Source of the DNA: Bifidobacterium sp. B4142
Lineage (GTDB): Bacteria > Actinomycetota > Actinomycetes > Actinomycetales > Bifidobacteriaceae
Direction: 5' to 3'
Assembly (NCBI RefSeq): GCF_026537325.1
Contig: NZ_JAFNMJ010000006.1
Span: 80,837 to 144,836 of the forward strand
DNA length: 64,000 nucleotides
A program made the position numbers and the translations under genes. Below the pieces are notes generated by a model. That model had not been told where the DNA came from. It did no database searches and was given only the letters and a program-made list of their open reading frames with translations. Positions within the stretch are counted from its first letter, which is position 1; every line of letters begins with the position of its first letter. This document shows positions 55,682 to 63,851 of this stretch, one piece after another.

Positions 55682-56528
55682 GGGAGTTGAAGTGCCTTTG
55701 GTGAAAGGTTCTTCGGTAGCGGGTGGGGCTGATGCCGGTGTTGCGTTTGAATACCTTCATGAAGTATTTGTCGTCCTTGTACCCGACGATGGCCCCGATG
55801 CCTTCCACTGTGTCGTCGGTCTCCACCAGCAGCGACTTAGCCGCCTCCATGCGGAAGCGTTCGATCTCCTGGGAAATGGTGATGCCGAACTTCTGCCGGT
55901 ATTTGCGCGATAGGTAGCTTTTGTTGTAGCTGAAGTAGTCGGCGATTTGGCTCAGGCTGATCGGCCCCAGAGCGTGTATGCGGATCCAGTCGCGCACCGG
56001 CTGCAGTTCATGAATGTTCATAGACGGGGTGTGCAGAAGCTGCTTGGCCTGCATGGTCACCTCATAAAGCACGCAGGCCAGGATAGCATTCAGATAGTGT
56101 TGATCGCCGTGCATCTGGTAGACGTCCAGCAACTGGTTGGTGATGACGGTGATCCGGTCCATGAACAGGTGCTCGCTGTAGGCAGGCAGGAGGATGCTCG
56201 AAGCCTCGTCCGCTTCGGGATCATCGCTGTTGCCTCTGACTGGGGTCAAGCCAGGCAGATTGAAATGCATCCAATCGAATCGCAGGCTCTCGGTGATGGC
56301 GCGAAATCCTCGATGCTCTAGGTTGGGAGGCACGATCAGGAAGGTGCTCGGACCCACCATGTAGCGCGTGTCGCCAATCTGCAAGGGCAAAATGCCCTGG
56401 ATGTTGCAGATGATTTCGAAGGTCCTGATGACGCGTCTGCTGTGCTGCCAGCCTGGGTCGCCTATAAAGGTGCCGGCAGACACCAGCTCGGGCTGCGGCT
56501 GGCTTTCCTGGTCATAGAACAATGTCAT
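55677..56528 (-). CDS. AraC-family transcriptional regulator of the POT-GH127 operon
   Basis: 283 aa from the ATG at 56528 (AGAGGT upstream). N-terminal cupin-like sensor (IICNIQGILPLQIGDTRYMVGPSTFLIVPPNLEHRG) and C-terminal double helix-turn-helix (ISLSQIADYFSYNKSYLSRKYRQKFGITISQEIERFRM; VEGIGAIVGYKDDKYFMKVFKRNTGISPTRYRR). It is divergent from the transporter-GH127 pair and just upstream of the metallopeptidase, with a shared motif before both promoter regions. Likely activates these genes on binding a plant sugar, by analogy with similar clusters. Confidence 0.9.
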   Translation of the reverse strand: MTLFYDQESQPQPELVSAGTFIGDPGWQHSRRVIRTFEIICNIQGILPLQIGDTRYMVGPSTFLIVPPNLEHRGFRAITESLRFDWMHFNLPGLTPVRGNSDDPEADEASSILLPAYSEHLFMDRITVITNQLLDVYQMHGDQHYLNAILACVLYEVTMQAKQLLHTPSMNIHELQPVRDWIRIHALGPISLSQIADYFSYNKSYLSRKYRQKFGITISQEIERFRMEAAKSLLVETDDTVEGIGAIVGYKDDKYFMKVFKRNTGISPTRYRRTFHQRHFNSH

Positions 56529-56562
56529 GAAAATCGACCTCTCGTCGGAGAAAATAGGTAAA

Positions 56563-56579
56563 AAAACCCCACGTATTGT
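56563..56579. promoter_or_regulatory. Candidate AraC site in the divergent AraC/POT region
   Basis: AAAACCCCACGTATTGT, 35 nt upstream of the AraC ATG and about 215 nt from the POT start. It is the partner of the motif at 55635. A separate GGGTC-GGT-GACCC dyad lies at 56703-56715, and a TATAAA box near 56760 may be the POT -10. Confidence 0.45.
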
Positions 56580-56794
56580 GAATTCTAGGCCACCGGCTAT
56601 GAGATTCGCCATCACTACCATTGAAGGCAGCATAGGCAGCGGAGCCTAGGCATATGAGAAAGAGACGGAACGACCGTGGCAGACCGAACCATACCAGCGC
56701 AGGGGTCGGTGACCCAGACGCCTGTAAAGAATCTATACCTCAAAATCATCCACCTTTTCTATAAATTCACCACTATTCCGGGAGCGATGCAATC

Positions 56795-58294
56795 ATGAAA
56801 CACACGGAGAGCACCTTGGAAGAGGTCAGGGACGACAAGGGCTTCTTCGGACATCCTCGTGCTATCGGGACCCTGGCTCTGGGCAATTTCTGCAACTCGG
56901 CCGCCTGGGGCGCATTCTACGCACTGATGATCTACTACCTCTACACCCCATTCTCCAAGGGGCTGGGGTTCTCCCAGGGGGATGCGGCTCTGATGATCGC
57001 GGCCATGGGAGCGGCCAACGGGTTGCTCAATATCGTGGGCAGCTGGCTGTCTGACAGGGTCCTGGGAATGCGTAAGGCGCTGATACTAGGCAATCTTCTC
57101 AAGGCCACAGCCTTCTTCATCCTTGCTATACCGCCGACCAGGCAGGTCTTCGGGCAGACCATGGCCTACATCGCCCTGGTGCTGCTGTCCATGCCCATCA
57201 TGGGGATGTCCAATGCCTCCCTGACCGGGCAGCTCTACCGCAAGGAGGATGCCCGCAGACGCGACGCGGCATTCACCATCCACCAGTTTGCCAACACGGT
57301 GGCTGGGATCATCACCCCGGTCGTGGTGGGCCAGATCGGTCTGAGCAACTACCATATCGGCTTCGCTGTGGCCGGGATCTTTGCCCTGCTCTACGGCGCG
57401 GCTATCTTCTTCACACAGTATCGGTTCTTTGGACCCCTGGGTGAGGCTCCCATCAAGCCCCTGTCAGCCCAGGAGCGCCAGAAGATACTCAAGGGTCTGG
57501 TCATCGGGCTAGTTTTGCTGGCGCTGGTCATCGCCGCCCTGGTCTTGACCAAGCATTTCAACCTGAATGCCATCATCAACGCCGTCACCACCTTCGCTTT
57601 CGTAGTACCCATCTGCTTCCTGGTCAACCTGTTCACCAAAAAAGACCTGACCGCCCGTGATCACACCCATCTTCGGGCCTTTCTCTGGTTCTTCTTCGCT
57701 CAGATCGTCATGGCCCTGGGCGCCACTCTGTTGACCAGCGCCATCGCCATTTTCCTGGACAAGAAGGTCAACCGGGTGATCTTCGGTATCACCATCGCCC
57801 CGGGTTCGCTCCAGGTCATCTACATGGTCATGGATCTGATAGCCGGGCCTATTTTCATCTTCCTGTGGACTAAAACTCGTGTCGGGGCAATCCGGACCAC
57901 CTATAAGTATGGTATGGGGCTGCTGGTCACGGCTCTGGCTTTCTTCACGCTGACCATACCCTCCCTGATTCTGGGTGGGAGCGGATCATCCGGCTACTCT
58001 CTTTGGTGGGTGCTGATTTACTACGCCTTCATGGCCCTGTCCGACCAGCTCGTAGGTCCGATCGGCAGCTCCCTGGTCTCCGGACTCTCTCCTGAGTCCT
58101 ATGAGACCCAGCTGCAGACGGCATGGAACCAGACCGCGGCCATCGGCAATGCCATTGCCATCATTTTCTTCAAATTCTTCCAGACGGCCGATCAGCAGGT
58201 CTATCTTTTCCCCATCGTGGCTGCGGCCCTGGCGACTGTTGCGCTGGTGCTAACCGTCTTCAGCCGTCACATAGAAAGGCAGATGGCAGCATGA
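56795..58294 (+). CDS. POT/PTR-family transporter lacking the ExxER motif
   Basis: 499 aa with about 14 hydrophobic segments. The N-terminus FFGHPRAIGTLAL and the later GLGFSQGDAALMIAAMG-x-x-x-x-L-x-x-x-GSWLSDRVLGMRKALILG place it in the POT (oligopeptide symporter) family. TM1, however, reads GNFCNSAAWGAFYALMIYYL where POT proteins have T-E-x-x-E-R-F-x-Y-Y-G-x...YYL: both Glu are Asn and Arg is Ser. That triad links proton binding to transport in known members. The stop overlaps the GH127 start (ATGA), so carrier and arabinosidase are made together. The substrate is probably a small arabinosylated peptide or arabinoside; that is inference. Confidence 0.82.
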   Translation: MKHTESTLEEVRDDKGFFGHPRAIGTLALGNFCNSAAWGAFYALMIYYLYTPFSKGLGFSQGDAALMIAAMGAANGLLNIVGSWLSDRVLGMRKALILGNLLKATAFFILAIPPTRQVFGQTMAYIALVLLSMPIMGMSNASLTGQLYRKEDARRRDAAFTIHQFANTVAGIITPVVVGQIGLSNYHIGFAVAGIFALLYGAAIFFTQYRFFGPLGEAPIKPLSAQERQKILKGLVIGLVLLALVIAALVLTKHFNLNAIINAVTTFAFVVPICFLVNLFTKKDLTARDHTHLRAFLWFFFAQIVMALGATLLTSAIAIFLDKKVNRVIFGITIAPGSLQVIYMVMDLIAGPIFIFLWTKTRVGAIRTTYKYGMGLLVTALAFFTLTIPSLILGGSGSSGYSLWWVLIYYAFMALSDQLVGPIGSSLVSGLSPESYETQLQTAWNQTAAIGNAIAIIFFKFFQTADQQVYLFPIVAAALATVALVLTVFSRHIERQMAA

Positions 58295-60462
58295 GTCAGC
58301 AATTCAATATGAGCGGGCCTATTGAGATCAGCCAGGCCAGCGTCGACGACCCCTTCTGGTCAGCCGAGCAGGAGCTGGTCAGAACAGCGGTCCTGCCCTA
58401 CCAATGGAGGGCTCTCAACGACCAGGTGCCTGGTGCTTCACCCAGCTACTGCATGCACAATTTTCGCGCTGCCGCCGCTCTCAACGAGAGGCTGAATGGG
58501 CAGGAGGAAAGTGGAGACTTCCAGCCGCCGACTTACACCAATCAGGGATTCCGCTGCCTGCCGAAGGATCCGGATCATCCCGATCCGGATAAGTTCTATG
58601 GTTACGTTTTCCAGGACACCGACTTCTCCAAATGGGTGGAAGCCGTGGGGTACTCCCTGGCGCATCATCCGGATGCCGAACTGGAGCGGCTTGCCGACGG
58701 GGCCATAGACATTGTCTGTGCCGCCCAACTGGACAGCGGATACCTGGACACCTACTACATCCTCAACGGGATGAACCGGCACTTCACCAATCTCAAGGAT
58801 CATCATGAGCTCTACTCCCTGGGCCATTTGATAGAGGGTGCCATCGCCTATTTCCAGGGCACGGGCAAGACCAAGCTTTTGCATGCGGCCGAGCGGTTTG
58901 CCGACTATGTGGCTGCGACTTTCGGACCGGCCGACGATCAGCTGCACGGCTATCCGGGTCACGAGATTGCCGAGATGGCTCTGATCCGCCTGTATGAGAC
59001 CACCGGAATCAAGCGGTATCTGGACCTGGCGGCCTACTTCGTCAATCAGCGGGGAACAAGCCCCCTCTACTTCGAGCAGGAGGATCGGCAGAGGGCAGCC
59101 TATGAGCATGCCAACTTCACTGTCGACGACAGCAGGCCAGCACCCTATGCCTACTATCAGGCCCATGAACCGGTGGCTCAGCAACGTCAAGCCGTCGGGC
59201 ATGCGGTCAGGGCCGGGTATCTATATTCGGGAGTTGCCGATGTGGCCAGGCTGACCGAGGACTCTGCACTGAATGAGGCGGTGCATGCCATCTGGCGTGA
59301 CATTGTTGATAAGAAACTCTACGTCACGGGAGGGGTGGGTGCCGACGCGGATGCCGAATCGCACTCCTATGCCTACGACCTGCCCAACGACACCGGATAT
59401 TGTGAAACCTGCGCTTCTGTGGCTCTGATCTTCTTCGCCCGTAGAATGCTGCAGCTGGACCCCAGATCGGAATATGCCGACGTGATGGAGCTGGCCCTCT
59501 ATAACACGGTGCTTGACGGTATGGCCATGGATGGCAAGAGCTTCTTCTATGGCAATCCCCTCGAGGTCAGGCCCCAGACCAAGCTGAACAAGGATCCCCG
59601 CTACAGTTACGTGCCCGTCGTGCGTAAACGGTGGTTCGGATGCGCCTGCTGCCCGCCCAACTTGGCCCGCCTGGTCGAATCGGTGCAGAATTACGCTTAC
59701 ACCCTTGCCGAGGATGGGTCCACGTTCTTTGTACACCTCTACATCGGCGGTAGGATCCAGACGGACCTGGGGGAGGGGTCGATCGCTTTGCAGGTGCATT
59801 CGGAATTGCCTTGGAAGGGTGTAATCCGCCTAAAGGTTCAGGCTTCCGGTGATGGCTGGACCACCCTGGCTCTCCGTCTGCCTTCCTGGGCTGGCGGCGA
59901 TGCAGCTGCCGATGCGGTGACGGTCCGCACAGGCCAAGGTTCCTCGGATGTTATCAGCCGACGTGTGGAACAGGGGTACCTCTACCTTTCCGGTCCCTGG
60001 AAGAAGGGCGATCGGATCGACATCGACTTCGACATGCCAGTGCGTGCTGTTGCTGCCAATCCTCTGGTCAGCCAGGATGCGGACAAGGTGGCGGTGACCA
60101 GGGGACCCATAGTCTACTGCGCCGAGGAAAGGGACAACGGGGCCAACCTGCATCTGCTGCATCTGGACGGCAATGCCTTGTCGGGTGATGCAAGCCGCGT
60201 GAGAGTCGAGCCCTTCACTTTTCAGGCCGGGGCATATCTCGACGATTCTAAGGCCGAGGGTCATGTCGATGCGGTCAGCCGCAGCATGGTCAGACTGCGG
60301 GCGCCAGCCTGGCGGGAGTCAGCAGACGGGGCTGATACTGCTCCGCTCTACCGTCAATGGCAACCGGTCCGTCGTATGCCGACCACGGCCACCCTGATTC
60401 CCTATTTCGCTTGGTCTAACCGTGGCGAAAACGAGATGAGGGTTTTCTTGAACGTGGACTGA
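58291..60462 (+). CDS. GH127 beta-L-arabinofuranosidase (HypBA1-like)
   Basis: 723 aa from the ATG at 58291, overlapping the transporter stop by 4 nt; AGAAAGGCAG lies upstream. It aligns by eye along the length of B. longum HypBA1: VLPYQWRALND, VFQDTDFSKWVEAVGYSLAHHPD, LDSGYLDTYY, YDLPNDTGYCETCASVA, WFGCACCPPNLARL, the end PYFAWSNRGENEMRVF. Expected active-site residues are all present: acid/base Glu356, zinc ligands Glu372, Cys374, Cys453 and Cys454, with Cys453 the nucleophile. HypBA1 releases L-arabinose from Ara-beta-1,2-Ara and Ara-hydroxyproline. No signal peptide, so it acts inside on imported material. Confidence 0.93.
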   Translation: MSQQFNMSGPIEISQASVDDPFWSAEQELVRTAVLPYQWRALNDQVPGASPSYCMHNFRAAAALNERLNGQEESGDFQPPTYTNQGFRCLPKDPDHPDPDKFYGYVFQDTDFSKWVEAVGYSLAHHPDAELERLADGAIDIVCAAQLDSGYLDTYYILNGMNRHFTNLKDHHELYSLGHLIEGAIAYFQGTGKTKLLHAAERFADYVAATFGPADDQLHGYPGHEIAEMALIRLYETTGIKRYLDLAAYFVNQRGTSPLYFEQEDRQRAAYEHANFTVDDSRPAPYAYYQAHEPVAQQRQAVGHAVRAGYLYSGVADVARLTEDSALNEAVHAIWRDIVDKKLYVTGGVGADADAESHSYAYDLPNDTGYCETCASVALIFFARRMLQLDPRSEYADVMELALYNTVLDGMAMDGKSFFYGNPLEVRPQTKLNKDPRYSYVPVVRKRWFGCACCPPNLARLVESVQNYAYTLAEDGSTFFVHLYIGGRIQTDLGEGSIALQVHSELPWKGVIRLKVQASGDGWTTLALRLPSWAGGDAAADAVTVRTGQGSSDVISRRVEQGYLYLSGPWKKGDRIDIDFDMPVRAVAANPLVSQDADKVAVTRGPIVYCAEERDNGANLHLLHLDGNALSGDASRVRVEPFTFQAGAYLDDSKAEGHVDAVSRSMVRLRAPAWRESADGADTAPLYRQWQPVRRMPTTATLIPYFAWSNRGENEMRVFLNVD

Positions 60463-60475
60463 AGGCTGCCATCCC

Positions 60476-61903
60476 TCAAGCATGCTGCGGTTTCTGAGAG
60501 CGACGCGGGGCGGCCAGAATCAGCAGAACCTCCAGGGTGCCAACGATCAGCAGCAAGATCAAGGCATGCTGGGAGCCATTGATGGTGCCCAGCCGCCGGT
60601 CTGCCACTGCGGCCTGGCCTGCTGCTACGATGGTGGCCGCCAGGCTGCTGCCGATGGCTGCGGCGAACTGCTGGACGGTGTTGAAAATGGCGTTGCCGTC
60701 GGCCTGTTGCTCCGAGCTCAGCCGATGCAGACCGTTGGTCATGATGTTGCCGAAGCTCAGCCCGATGCCCAGCATGAAGAAAATATAGAGCACCAGGACG
60801 GTTATGGCTGTCAGTCGGCGGGCCGTCAGAGCAAATCCGAGGAGGCCGACAAAGGCAACACAGCTACCGCTGATGATGGGAATGCGCGGGCCTAGCTGAT
60901 CGTAGAGCCTGCCGGAGAGCGGTGCCAGAACAGCTCCGATCGCCGCACCCGGCAGCAACACCAGTCCGGCCTGCAGAGAGGTGCATCCATCAACCAGCTG
61001 CAGGTGGTTGGGCAAGATGAAGGAGAGAGCCAGGGCACAGATCTCGAATAGAATGTAGGCTCCGACATGCAGGGAGAAGCAACTGTCAGTGAACAAGTAC
61101 ACGTCGATGATCGGATAGGCCTGATGCTGGGCGCGGAGGCTGAACGCTGTCAAGGTGACAAGCCCCAGGGCCAGCGTTCCGCCAAACCTCCAGGAGAGCC
61201 ATCCTGCCGATGCGTTGCTGATGCCGAAGATCAGACCTACAAACCCTAGAACCATCAGGAACACGTCAAGCGGGCCCAGCCCGGCCGCTTGCCTGTCTGC
61301 GGACACAGGAACCGAGGGTATACAGGCCAGGCCGGTCACCAGCGAGATGACCAGTACTGGGATCAGGATGATAAAGACGAAACGCCATCCGATCGTGGTC
61401 GCTACCAAACCGCCGAAGGTGGGGCCGACGGCTGGTCCGATAGCTGTAATCAGGGTGCCTACGCCCATCATGGTGCCGATGCGCTTTATCGGGATCTCCT
61501 GGAGGATGATGTTGAACATCAGCGGCAGGGCGATACTGGTGCCCAACCCTTGTATGGCCCTTCCCAGCAGCAGGAGCGGGAAGATTGGAGCCAGCGCGTC
61601 GATGACCAGTCCGGTCAGGAAGAGCAAGTTAGCGCACAGAAAGAGGGTTCGGCTGCGGAACCGGCGCTTGAGGGCCGCCGAGAGCGGGGTGATGGAGGCA
61701 ACGACCAAGAGGTAAAGGGTGGTCATCCATTGCACGCTGGAGGTTCCGATGCTGAAATGGCTCATGAGGGCAGGGAAGGTGATATTCATGGCCGTTTCCA
61801 CGATCACTCCGCAGAAGGACATGATGCCAGTGGCTACTACAGCGCCGATTACCATACGGGGGATCGCTGTACTTTGCTCTTGGGCTGCTTGGGTTGAGCT
61901 CAT
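60476..61903 (-). CDS. MFS multidrug exporter, DHA2 (EmrB/QacA) type
   Basis: 475 aa with about 14 hydrophobic segments. Motif A in loop 2-3 is degenerate (LSAALKRRFRSRTLFL), motif C reads TAIGPAVGPTFGG, and LLLLGRAIQGLGTSIALPL forms TM4. These mark 14-TM drug-proton antiporters. AAAGGAG precedes the ATG. The start overlaps the stop of a MarR regulator (ATGA), the usual layout of a self-regulated efflux operon. It sits 13 bp from the convergent GH127 end. Confidence 0.88.
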   Translation of the reverse strand: MSSTQAAQEQSTAIPRMVIGAVVATGIMSFCGVIVETAMNITFPALMSHFSIGTSSVQWMTTLYLLVVASITPLSAALKRRFRSRTLFLCANLLFLTGLVIDALAPIFPLLLLGRAIQGLGTSIALPLMFNIILQEIPIKRIGTMMGVGTLITAIGPAVGPTFGGLVATTIGWRFVFIILIPVLVISLVTGLACIPSVPVSADRQAAGLGPLDVFLMVLGFVGLIFGISNASAGWLSWRFGGTLALGLVTLTAFSLRAQHQAYPIIDVYLFTDSCFSLHVGAYILFEICALALSFILPNHLQLVDGCTSLQAGLVLLPGAAIGAVLAPLSGRLYDQLGPRIPIISGSCVAFVGLLGFALTARRLTAITVLVLYIFFMLGIGLSFGNIMTNGLHRLSSEQQADGNAIFNTVQQFAAAIGSSLAATIVAAGQAAVADRRLGTINGSQHALILLLIVGTLEVLLILAAPRRSQKPQHA

Positions 61904-62349
61904 GAGTGAGACTCCTTTCCGGCCTGGGAGGAATCACCGGAATTCAAGGAGATGAAATAGGTCAGCACACGATCGAAGACAGCCAGATCACGCTGGTCGA
62001 ACTGGCGCTCCATGGCCTTTTGCTGGCTGTCTATATATAGCCGCACGGCTTTCTGCAGGGCCCGGGCCTTTGCGGTCGGAACAATGATGCGTTGACGGCC
62101 GTCCCCGGGATCCCGTTTGGCGCCGACCAGTCCGCTGGCCTCCATACGCTGCAGGATTATTGTCGTTGTAGACGGGCGGATGTCGAATTCCATTTCTATG
62201 TCCCGTTGGGTGTGGTCCTGGGACTCGCCCAGGAAGTCGATGATGGACATCTGGGTGCCCGTGAGCCCATATCGAGCCGCGTAGGCATCCATGGATCGTG
62301 ACATGAGGTTGGCTGCCCGTTTGATTCGCTTGCCGTAGTCTTTGCTCAA
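61900..62349 (-). CDS. MarR-family regulator of the efflux pump
   Basis: 149 aa with a TTG start, chosen because GGGAGGG lies just upstream and no ATG is available. The winged helix-turn-helix reads LTGTQMSIIDFLGESQDHTQRDIEMEFDIRPSTTTIILQRMEASGLVGAKRDPGDGRQRIIVPT, with the wing D-x-x-D-x-R-x-R. Translationally coupled to the DHA2 pump, so it most likely represses the operon until a drug or phenolic ligand binds. A SlyA-like palindrome lies 23 nt upstream of the start. Confidence 0.9.
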   Translation of the reverse strand: MSKDYGKRIKRAANLMSRSMDAYAARYGLTGTQMSIIDFLGESQDHTQRDIEMEFDIRPSTTTIILQRMEASGLVGAKRDPGDGRQRIIVPTAKARALQKAVRLYIDSQQKAMERQFDQRDLAVFDRVLTYFISLNSGDSSQAGKESHS

Positions 62350-62371
62350 AGGCCCTCCCTTGGATTGATCG

Positions 62372-62383
62372 TTAGCTACCTAA
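62372..62383. promoter_or_regulatory. SlyA/MarR-type operator
   Basis: On the minus strand TTAGGTAGCTAA, a TTAG-N4-CTAA palindrome close to the SlyA consensus TTAGCAAGCTAA (10 of 12 bases). It sits just upstream of the MarR gene, as expected for autoregulation. Confidence 0.55.
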
Positions 62384-62453
62384 TGAATAATCACCCAAGT
62401 ATGGACAAACGTTCATGTCGGGTTGTTAAAGGCGGCAATGAGGTCTTTGGATT

Positions 62454-62474
62454 CTTCTGCAGGCATCGCAGAAG
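62454..62474. terminator. Small hairpin after the LacI gene
   Basis: CTTCTGC (62454-62460) pairs with GCAGAAG (62468-62474) over a 7-nt loop. It lies in the 222 bp between the MarR start and the LacI end. Weak evidence as a terminator. Confidence 0.3.
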
Positions 62475-62571
62475 TCTGCCGCACCGTTACAGCAAGCAGC
62501 GTAGTACTTGTGATCTGACATCTACTTGGGCCAAAGCTATGATGCCGTGTCAGATGGTCCGGGGGAAGTTG

Positions 62572-63609
62572 TTACTTTTGCCTGACTTGTTTCTGTCGCT
62601 GGCTGATGTCGATGACCGAGCCGCGCTGGATCAACTTCGCCGGAATAAGCGTCTTGGTGTTTGTAGGAACGTATTCTCCCTCACACTGGAGCTTGACTTT
62701 TGCAAAGGCCTCACGCCCGATGGTTTCAAAATCCATGCGCATGGTAGTCAGACTCAATCTTGGGACCGTTCCGATCAGAGAATCGTCGACACCGATCACG
62801 CTGACATCTTCAGGTACTCTTTTGCCGGAGTCTTTGAGGCCCTCAATGGCTCCATAAGCCATCTGGTCGTTGGCTGCATAGATGGCTGTGCAATCAGCTT
62901 CATGCGCCAAGGCTCGTCCTGCCTCATACCCGCTGTCTGCTTCCCAATCACCTATATAAGTCGGCGGCACTGGGATGCCGTAAGCCTGAAGAACGTCCCT
63001 CCATCCCTTGGCCCGGCTTTCCGCAGCTCGTGAAGTCGAGGGGCCTGAGATGTGGTAAACAGTGCGGTGGCCTTTTTTGAGCAGATATTCGACAGCCGAA
63101 GTTGAGCATCCGTATTGATCGGCATCGATAGTGGGGCAATGAGGGGAAGGCTTCTCGGTGATGAGCACGACGGGAAGCTCCTTGCTGGGTCTAAAACGAC
63201 CAAAATCGCCGACTCTTTGTTCAAGCACCACGATGACGCCGTCCACAGGCAACTGCTTCATCTGCTCTAGGATATCCGCTAAGGTAATTTCCGATGAGTG
63301 GTTGACGACGTGGACGGTCGCCGCATATCCGAATTCTGATGCGGCTTCCACAGCGCCGTCCAGGATGCGTGCATTGCCAAATGTGGTGATGTTGAACAGG
63401 ACGATGCCAATATTGTTGAACCGGCCGTGCTTCAGCGCCCTGGCGGCATAATTCGGCCGGTAGCCCAAGGCTTCCATGGCGTTCAGCACTTTTTGTCTGG
63501 TGTTCGGGCGCACAGCTGTGCTGTCATTAACGACTCGCGACACAGTTTGCGGCGATACCTCGGCAAACTGTGCAACGTCCTGTATCGATACCTGTTTCTT
63601 CCGTCCCAT
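62572..63609 (-). CDS. LacI-family transcriptional regulator
   Basis: 345 aa from the ATG at 63609, preceded by AGGTAGG; an upstream in-frame TTG (63675) has no Shine-Dalgarno. The helix-turn-helix reads VSIQDVAQFAEVSPQTVSRVVNDSTAVRPNTRQKVLNAMEALGYRPNYAARAL, with the hinge helix typical of sugar repressors. The periplasmic-binding-like sensor follows (GIVLFNITTFGN..., SVIGVDDSLIGTVPRLSLTTMRMD). It is divergent from an ABC sugar permease gene. Its probable operator is TTGTAGCGCTTCG in that operon's leader, with relatives before the GH127/146 gene and the metallopeptidase. Confidence 0.92.
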   Translation of the reverse strand: MGRKKQVSIQDVAQFAEVSPQTVSRVVNDSTAVRPNTRQKVLNAMEALGYRPNYAARALKHGRFNNIGIVLFNITTFGNARILDGAVEAASEFGYAATVHVVNHSSEITLADILEQMKQLPVDGVIVVLEQRVGDFGRFRPSKELPVVLITEKPSPHCPTIDADQYGCSTSAVEYLLKKGHRTVYHISGPSTSRAAESRAKGWRDVLQAYGIPVPPTYIGDWEADSGYEAGRALAHEADCTAIYAANDQMAYGAIEGLKDSGKRVPEDVSVIGVDDSLIGTVPRLSLTTMRMDFETIGREAFAKVKLQCEGEYVPTNTKTLIPAKLIQRGSVIDISQRQKQVRQK

Positions 63610-63705
63610 GCCTACCTGATCCAGCTCATGGGAGCTTGCCGTCCTTAGCGTCGGTTGCTCCTTGGTGGCAGACAATATGTTTGCGACACCATTTTTGTAA
63701 ACACC

Positions 63706-63711
63706 ATTATA
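63706..63711 (-). promoter_or_regulatory. -10 box of the LacI gene
   Basis: A perfect TATAAT on the minus strand, about 97 nt upstream of the ATG at 63609. An imperfect TGTTTGC/GTAAACA dyad (63678-63704 region) just downstream could be an autoregulatory site. Confidence 0.5.
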
Positions 63712-63730
63712 TCAGAGATTCAGAGAATAT

Positions 63731-63758
63731 TTGATTCGCAGATACGTGCTATTATGAT
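63731..63758 (+). promoter_or_regulatory. Promoter of the ABC sugar-transport operon
   Basis: TTGATT (63731-63736), 16-nt spacer, TATGAT (63753-63758). Transcription would begin near 63765, leaving a leader of about 87 nt that contains the operator core at 63827. Confidence 0.55.
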
Positions 63759-63822
63759 AACGAAAACATCCGGTGAACGTCCATTGCAGTTCGATATGGT
63801 CGGAGCTTGTTTGTTTGTGTTG

Positions 63823-63835
63823 TTGTAGCGCTTCG
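63823..63835. promoter_or_regulatory. Candidate LacI operator in the ABC operon leader
   Basis: TTGTAGCGCTTCG, with palindromic core AGCGCT at 63827-63832, between the promoter and the ribosome-binding site (GAGGGAGAAGG). Confidence 0.55.
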
Positions 63836-63851
63836 AGGGAGAAGGTCAGAT

